Below the pieces are notes generated by a model, which was given only the letters and a program-made list of their open reading frames with translations, was not told the origin of the DNA and made no database searches. Below are positions 21,959-34,657 of a stretch of DNA of 34,657 nucleotides, piece after piece. The DNA is from Acidobacteriaceae bacterium (GTDB taxonomy: Bacteria; Acidobacteriota; Terriglobia; Bryobacterales; Bryobacteraceae), in contig CAJCIT010000094.1 in the NCBI GenBank assembly GCA_903970405.1, positions 1 through 34,657 on the forward strand. Reading direction: 5' to 3'. Both the position numbers and the translations under genes were made by a program. Position 1 is the first letter of the stretch; each line of letters opens with the position of its first letter.

Positions 21959-22957
21959 ATGAGCCCTTTTCGGATCGTCACTAATTTTGAGCGATTTCCT
22001 TCGGAGTGGTCGACGCCGGGTGGTTACTCCGGAACATCCGAGTACTGCCCTTCTCTCGAGTGTTTTCTCGAAAAAGCGAACCAGACCGACATCTTCCTCA
22101 TCAACGGCGATCTCGACCTGATCTTCGGCCTTGTTCGAGCATCGTTCCTCGGCCGATTGCGTCGCAAGAGCACCCGGCCGCGCCTCGTCGCGGTAGACGT
22201 CGTGCTGCGCCGGCCGCTCACCCTCAAGGCCCATGTCACCGCCGCCGTGAAAAAGCTCTTGTTTAAGCGGGTGGACCACTTCATTAATTACTTCCGCGAG
22301 TCCGAAGGCTACGCGCGCCACTTCGGCATCACGCCCGAGCGCAGTTCCGCCACTCCATTTAAGGCCAACCTCCGTCACCGGTACGAGCCCAATCTGGACA
22401 AGGAGGGGGAGTACATTCTGTGTTTCGGCCGTTCGTTGCGGGATTACGATACCTTTTTCGACGCCGTCGGCCAGTTGCCCTATCCTGCTGCTATTCCCTA
22501 CCCCGATTTCAAGGCTCTGCGCTCGCACAGCGCGCGCTTCACCCGGCCGCTCGATCGGCTTCCCCGGAACGTCAGATTGCTTGACGACGATGGATCGCAG
22601 GACCGGCTGATCCAGATCATCGAAGACGCACGGTTGGTTGTGATCCCGATTCTCGCCTCCAGCATTCTCGGCGGTAACAGCGTGTCCTTGAACGCGATGC
22701 TGCTGAACAAGTGCGTCATCGTGACGGAGGGCCCAGGTATTTCAGACATGCTGACCCACGATCAGGTGGTGATGGTGCCACCCGAAAACGCCGGCAGTCT
22801 GGCCGACGCCATCCGCCGGGTCTGGGAAGACGACGCCCTCCGCCGCAGGATTGCGGCCGCCGGCTACGCCCACGCCCTGAGTCTGGGCGGCGAGCCGGAG
22901 CTGTTCCAGCGTATCCTGGACCTGACCATGGCCTGGTATTGCCGCCGCTCCGGCTAG
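21959..22957 (+). CDS. Glycosyltransferase, GT-B fold (family 4-like)
   Basis: Probable cytosolic or membrane-associated sugar transferase, 332 residues from the ATG at 21959. A TTG 30 nt upstream is in frame, but the added residues do not look like part of the fold. The N-terminal Rossmann domain begins with FRIVTNFERFPSEW and has NGDLDLIFGLVRAS. The C-terminal domain has YILCFGRSLRDYDTFFDAV, VVIPILASSILGGNSVSLNA and VIVTEGPGISDML. The SSILGGNSVSLNA loop and ending VPPENAGSLADAIRRVW resemble the nucleotide-sugar-binding end of GT4 enzymes, where the usual E(X7)E is replaced by a less common pattern. Acceptor and sugar are unknown; there are no other polysaccharide genes nearby. Confidence 0.75.
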   Translation: MSPFRIVTNFERFPSEWSTPGGYSGTSEYCPSLECFLEKANQTDIFLINGDLDLIFGLVRASFLGRLRRKSTRPRLVAVDVVLRRPLTLKAHVTAAVKKLLFKRVDHFINYFRESEGYARHFGITPERSSATPFKANLRHRYEPNLDKEGEYILCFGRSLRDYDTFFDAVGQLPYPAAIPYPDFKALRSHSARFTRPLDRLPRNVRLLDDDGSQDRLIQIIEDARLVVIPILASSILGGNSVSLNAMLLNKCVIVTEGPGISDMLTHDQVVMVPPENAGSLADAIRRVWEDDALRRRIAAAGYAHALSLGGEPELFQRILDLTMAWYCRRSG

Positions 22958-23013
22958 CCGTTCGCCAACAATTTCCCAGGTAAGCCAGGATATGGCTGTG
23001 ACAAGAAATATTG

Positions 23014-23042
23014 TTGATGCCTACCACACGATCTGCTACAGT
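23014..23042 (+). promoter_or_regulatory. Promoter for the cold-shock gene
   Basis: TTGATG (23014-23019), 17 bp, then TACAGT (23037-23042) preceded by TGC (extended -10 TGn). It predicts an mRNA leader of about 130 nt before the GTG start. Long leaders are normal for cold-shock mRNAs. Confidence 0.5.
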
Positions 23043-23179
23043 GTAGGGCAGATTTTCCGATGCCAGCTGGGTGTATTCCTGCGAGCCTGAAGCGTTGTTT
23101 CAGCGGAGGGCCTTCTTCGCCTATACAGCGTCTTCCGACAAGGGAGTGCCTCTTTTGCATCATTAACAGGAGATAGGTT

Positions 23180-23383
23180 GTGAGAGAAAAAGGTGTTGTG
23201 AAATGGTTTAACGCCGCCAAGGGCTATGGTTTTATCCAACGCTCGAATGGTGATGATGTGTTCGTGCATTTCTCTGCGATACAGATGTCGGGTTATCGCA
23301 CTTTAGAGGAAGGCGCGGAGGTTGAGTTCGAGGTGAAGCGAGGTCCGAAAGGCCTGCAAGCCGAGAACGTCGGCCGTCCGTAG
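23180..23383 (+). CDS. Cold-shock protein (CspA family)
   Basis: 67-residue single-stranded nucleic-acid-binding protein made of one cold-shock domain; it acts in the cytosol as an RNA chaperone. It starts with a GTG that has AGGAG 7 nt upstream. Residues: [19 protein letters not shown] with RNP1 KGYGFI (14-19), and RNP2 VFVHFSAI (27-34). The aromatic residues W9, F10, Y16, F18, F29, H30 and F31 on the binding face are present. Length and sequence are normal. A strong terminator follows at 23403-23440, so it is a monocistronic unit. A promoter at 23014-23042 would give a leader of roughly 130 nt. Confidence 0.95.
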   Translation: MREKGVVKWFNAAKGYGFIQRSNGDDVFVHFSAIQMSGYRTLEEGAEVEFEVKRGPKGLQAENVGRP

Positions 23384-23402
23384 GTTTTAACCCAGCGTAG
23401 CG

Positions 23403-23440
23403 AAGGCCGCCAGCCACCAAAGGGGGAAGCTGGCGGCCTT
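23403..23440 (+). terminator. Rho-independent terminator of the cold-shock gene
   Basis: AAGGCCGCCAGC pairs perfectly with GCTGGCGGCCTT (12 bp, 14-nt loop). The downstream arm is followed by TCCTATTTTC. It lies 20 bp after the stop codon. Confidence 0.9.
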
Positions 23441-23473
23441 TCCTATTTTCAAGAGCCTGAGAAACCCGCGCCC

Positions 23474-23556
23474 ACTGAGCCGCGACCGTCAGGGGGCGAC
23501 CGGTTGCCCTGGTCTTGTCCCACCAACCGGTCGCTCCCCGACGGTCGCGGCTCAGT
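23474..23556. repeat. Long inverted repeat (REPIN-like) with two GGTCGCGGCTC arms
   Basis: Left arm 23475-23506 and right arm 23524-23555 are 32 bp each and complementary except at two positions, with a 17-nt loop. The core is (C/T)CCC(T/C)GACGGTCGCGGCTC. A single copy of the same family is at 20041-20069. Two head-to-head REP units with a short spacer are the classic REPIN arrangement; transposase-encoding genes (RAYT) were not found here. It sits between two terminators that face each other. Confidence 0.75.
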
Positions 23557-23569
23557 AGGCGCAAGCAAA

Positions 23570-23597
23570 AAGGGGCAAGCCCTCAGGCCTGCCCCTT
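23570..23597 (-). terminator. Rho-independent terminator of the rpoBC operon
   Basis: On the minus strand AAGGGGCAGGCC pairs with GGCTTGCCCCTT (12 bp with one G-U pair, 4-nt loop), followed by TTTGC. It begins 21 nt after the rpoC stop codon. Confidence 0.8.
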
Positions 23598-23617
23598 CGC
23601 TCTTTGGCTGCCTCTTC

Positions 23618-27859
<4,242 letters not shown>

Positions 27860-28000
27860 GTATGATCCTTAGTGACTCTTCGAGAACCCTTGCGGGAGCA
27901 GCGGAGACAGACGCCATTGCTCCCAATTATTTGCCGGTGAAGCTTGTTGCTTCGGGCGCCGCCCTTAGTCTGCTATTGGGCGCGGCGCGCGAATATGAAA

Positions 28001-32311
<4,311 letters not shown>

Positions 32312-32895
32312 TAATGCTTTTTCCTTATGAGCTCGTCACGAAACAACCGCGCTGCTTTTCCCTCAGGACGCCTCAACCGCTCCGGGATGGGGGGAGCGGC
32401 CCGCCGGCGGCGTTCCAGGTCATAAACAGGACAGCGAATCGCATCTTAACGACAATGGACCACCGCTCCGGTGAGAGCGATGGCGCCCATCCGCTTAAGG
32501 CCGGGCGGCCCGCGAGCAGACGCTTGCGCCAATCCAATGGGTCAGGACCCAACCAGATCGATACGCGGGAATTGGAGCTTGCGGCGCCGGAGCCAAAGGG
32601 CCAGCCAGTTTTCTAGACTGACGTTTCCGTAATAGCCGCTGAAGAGGGGACGTGGACTCGGGGGCAGCCCAAGACACAAACTTATTCCGGTGGCATTCAA
32701 GCCCCCACCGAACCTCAGGCACGCCAAATGCCCGCGGTGCCGGACGGGCCACGCGGGCTTCCACAAGATAATTTAAGATCACGAGGCAAAACCGGATTGC
32801 TCCGGGCAAGTACCTCCTGAGGATAGCAGGAAATACATAGCGCGTCAAACGACACGCCAAACTTTCCTCGCAATTCTACTTGGCGAAGGCGCCAA
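32312..32895 (-). other. rplL-rpoB intergenic leader, 584 nt
   Basis: No protein gene is recognised. Two minus-strand frames are open (one of 74 codons has a protein-like stretch SGYYGNVSLENWLALWLRRR), but neither has a clear ribosome-binding site or family. Just after the rplL stop codon is a 6-bp hairpin TTGGCG-AAGG-CGCCAA (32880-32895) without a T-tract; it could be a processing site. A promoter lies at 32820-32848, giving an rpoB leader of about 500 nt. A small GNRA-type hairpin CCGGA-GCAA-TCCGG followed by TTTT lies near the predicted 5' end (32792-32805), and a longer GCCCGCG/CGCGGGC stem is at 32730-32758. These may attenuate transcription. Confidence 0.55.
32820..32848 (-). promoter_or_regulatory. 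Candidate rpoB promoter in the rplL-rpoB gap
   Basis: On the minus strand TTGACG (32843-32848), 17 bp, then TATCCT (32820-32825) with TGC just before it (extended -10). It predicts a start near 32813. It would let rpoBC be transcribed apart from the ribosomal protein genes. Confidence 0.55.
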
Positions 32896-33279
32896 CTACT
32901 TGACTTCAACCGATGCGCCGACGTCGACGAATTTCTTTTTAATCGCTTCCGCCTCGTCTTTGGTGACGCCTTCCTTGACGGTCTTGGGCGCGCCATCCAC
33001 CAGGTCCTTAGCTTCCTTCAGGCCGAGGCTTGTGACTTCGCGTACCGCCTTGATGACATTGATCTTATTGGCTCCAGCGGCGGTGAGGACAACCGCGAAT
33101 TCGGTCTTCTCATCCGGCGGGGGCCCAGCCGGCGCCGTGCCGCCCGCGGGCGCAGCCACCGCGACACTTGCCGCCGCTGCTGACACACCGAGCTTTTCTT
33201 CCAACAACTTAACAAGCTGAGACGCCTCAAGCAGCGTCAGGCCCTGAATCTGTTCCGAGATTGCGTTGATATCCGCCAT
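32896..33279 (-). CDS. rplL: 50S ribosomal protein L7/L12
   Basis: Stalk protein of the large ribosomal subunit, 127 residues, which recruits translation GTPases. The N-terminal dimerisation domain (1-33) is [20 protein letters not shown] and onward. The hinge (about 34-58) is rich in Ala, Gly and Pro. The C-terminal domain (59-127) has [40 protein letters not shown] and [20 protein letters not shown], the factor-binding face. The ATG has AAGGG upstream. It is 77 nt downstream of rplJ and ends at a small hairpin; rpoB begins 584 nt further on. Confidence 0.98.
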   Translation of the reverse strand: MADINAISEQIQGLTLLEASQLVKLLEEKLGVSAAAASVAVAAPAGGTAPAGPPPDEKTEFAVVLTAAGANKINVIKAVREVTSLGLKEAKDLVDGAPKTVKEGVTKDEAEAIKKKFVDVGASVEVK

Positions 33280-33356
33280 GATTTCTTACCCTTCTGTTAT
33301 CAGTTCCTAAAATTCCGTTACTGGATGGCGGATCGCCCGCCAAGCCAAAGTCTTTT

Positions 33357-33884
33357 CTATTGCGAAAACTTGCCCTCTTTGGCGCCCTGATCCAAAACCA
33401 CCGCCAGATTCCGGCTTACACCGCCCACGGTCGAGACCAACCGGGTGGCCGTGGCGTTGATCAGGAACAGCAGTTTCGCGTACAGCTCTTCCTTCGGCGG
33501 CATGGAGGCCAGCTCGCTGATCGCTTTAATATCGATCACACGGCCTTCCACCATACCCGCCTTGAACACAAAGATCGGGTTTTCCTTCGAGTACTTGGTG
33601 AGCGCCTTCGCGAGCCCAACCGGATCCTTCGGCGTGAACGCCAGGGAGGTCATGCCTTTCAGGTCATTTAATAAGGTTTCAGCCGGCGTGCCGGCCGAGG
33701 CCTTCGCGGCGAGATTATTCTTCACCACTTTGTACTGCCCGCCCGCTTCGCGGACAATGCGGCGCAAGATGTTGTCCTGCGCCACGGTCATCTTTTCGTA
33801 GCCGGTGACAAAGAAACTGCCGTTGCCGGCAATATCCTTCTTAAGGGCGTCAAGATCTTTCTGTTTATCGTCTCTATTCTTCAT
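33357..33884 (-). CDS. rplJ: 50S ribosomal protein L10
   Basis: Base of the ribosomal stalk, 175 residues, normal length. It binds 23S rRNA and carries L7/L12 dimers on its C-terminal helix. The N-terminal part has DLDALKKDIAGNGSFFVTGY and VAQDNILRRIVREAGGQYKV, then VVKNNLAAKA (RNA-binding and typical of L10). The C-terminal helix for L12 lies at about 125-165 (KEELYAKLLFLINATATRLV). The rplA stop codon is 37 nt upstream, too short a gap for the long L10 leader seen in some bacteria, so autoregulation, if present, must act elsewhere. Confidence 0.97.
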   Translation of the reverse strand: MKNRDDKQKDLDALKKDIAGNGSFFVTGYEKMTVAQDNILRRIVREAGGQYKVVKNNLAAKASAGTPAETLLNDLKGMTSLAFTPKDPVGLAKALTKYSKENPIFVFKAGMVEGRVIDIKAISELASMPPKEELYAKLLFLINATATRLVSTVGGVSRNLAVVLDQGAKEGKFSQ

Positions 33885-33921
33885 ACGGCGCCTATTCGGT
33901 GGAGTCGGTTTTTGCCTGTCC

Positions 33922-34629
33922 TTACAGCGTCTTCGCGTTGAACGGCGTCACGTCCAGATGAACACCGGGACCCATCGTGGAACAGAGGGTCGCGGTCTTC
34001 ACATACTTGCCTTTCGCGGCGGAGGGCTTGGCCTTGATCACGGCCTGGATCAGGCTATTGGCATTTTCAAGCAGCTTGGCGTTCGAAAAACTCACCTTCC
34101 CGACGGGAGCGTGAATGACGCCGGTTTTGTCGACCCGGAATTCCACCTTGCCGGCTTTGATTTCCTGAATGGCCTTAGCGACGTCGGTGGTCACCGTTCC
34201 GGTTTTGGGGTTCGGCATGAGGCCGCGCGGCCCCAGCACCTTGCCGAGCCGGCCCACCGAGCGCATCATATCGGGAGTGGAGATGACGGCGTCGTAATCG
34301 GTCCAGTTTTCGGTCTGGATCTTATTGACCAGCTCGTCGCCGCCCACGAAATCGGCGCCGTTTTCCTGCGCCTCGCGCAGCTTATCGCCGGAGGCGATCA
34401 CCAAAACCTTCTTTGACTTACCGAGGCCATTCGGCAGCACCACCGTGCCGCGCACCATTTGGTCGGCGTGCTTGGGGTCGACGCCCAGGCGCATATGCAC
34501 CTCGACTGTCTCGTCAAACTTGGTGAATTTGATTTTCTGAACGAGAGTAACGGCTTCGCCAAGTTGATACGGACGAACTTCAACTTGCTTGGCCGCGGCT
34601 TCGTACTTCTTACCGGGCTTCTGGCTCAT
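33922..34629 (-). CDS. rplA: 50S ribosomal protein L1
   Basis: Large-subunit protein of the L1 stalk that binds 23S rRNA and represses its own operon in well-studied bacteria; 235 residues, normal length. Recognisable blocks: [20 protein letters not shown] (about 35-54), [39 protein letters not shown] and [17 protein letters not shown], the last being the central L1 signature. The C-terminal end [20 protein letters not shown] is also typical. The ATG is at 34629, leaving only 28 bp before the window edge; rplK would be expected just beyond. Confidence 0.98.
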   Translation of the reverse strand: MSQKPGKKYEAAAKQVEVRPYQLGEAVTLVQKIKFTKFDETVEVHMRLGVDPKHADQMVRGTVVLPNGLGKSKKVLVIASGDKLREAQENGADFVGGDELVNKIQTENWTDYDAVISTPDMMRSVGRLGKVLGPRGLMPNPKTGTVTTDVAKAIQEIKAGKVEFRVDKTGVIHAPVGKVSFSNAKLLENANSLIQAVIKAKPSAAKGKYVKTATLCSTMGPGVHLDVTPFNAKTL

Positions 34630-34657
34630 AATGTGATTGGTCCAAACGGCTCTGGCT

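Noticed and set aside
32495..32860. 121-codon and 74-codon minus-strand frames in the rplL-rpoB gap as a gene
   Set aside because: No family recognised; the longer frame spans the promoter and begins upstream of its predicted start. An AGGAGG at 32813-32819 is only 3 nt from a TTG. Left as leader sequence.

Overview
The window looks like chromosomal DNA of an acidobacterium, most likely of the Solibacter/Bryobacter type. The pointers are a secreted protein of the acidobacterial VWFA-related family (20164-21888), a GC-rich genome, dispersed GC-rich REP-like palindromes (23474-23556, 20041-20069), a Tat-type enolase-superfamily protein, and an rplA-rplJ-rplL-rpoB-rpoC cluster whose beta subunit carries an extra cysteine-rich segment. 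The assignment comes from reading the sequence and has not been tested by a tree.

Layout. 1-2325 is the 3' part of a hybrid sensor kinase. 2599-5355 is a tight minus-strand operon: GDSL esterase lipoprotein (TesA type), folC, plsC. It is divergent from an ABC exporter pair (5381-8667), giving the same tesA / ybbA-ybbP order known from proteobacteria. 8716-10048 holds two intact AbrB/PIN toxin-antitoxin modules in tandem, followed by an exported enolase-superfamily enzyme (10122-11345).

11346-13044 is the unusual part and is a graveyard of toxin-antitoxin genes. A minus-strand VapB/VapC pair has its toxin apparently split into two pieces about 1 kb apart. The intervening DNA contains a second dead pair (DUF433 antitoxin with two frameshifts, and a DUF5615 PIN-like toxin cut after 24 codons). 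The cut lies at one of three ~55-bp repeats that each carry a GGG-ACAGA-CCC hairpin. A truncated DUF2442 gene abuts the VapB remnant head to head.

13130-15173 is a translationally overlapping pair, a family-5-type uracil-DNA glycosylase and an AzgA-type purine permease. A small membrane protein follows (15210-15680), then a gene-poor stretch with a candidate minus-strand small RNA (about 15911-16062) that has a good promoter and terminator. After that come comEC, a ROK sugar kinase with no normal start codon, the VWFA-related protein, a glycosyltransferase and a cold-shock protein. 23618-34629 on the minus strand is the ribosomal protein/RNA polymerase cluster, with a strong-looking second promoter in the 584-nt rplL-rpoB gap.

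I do not see a complete, clearly new multi-gene system. The best leads are the nested toxin-antitoxin wreckage with its repeats, the zinc-ribbon-like insertion in RpoB, and the candidate small RNA upstream of comEC. There are no tRNA or rRNA genes, CRISPR arrays or intact transposase genes.
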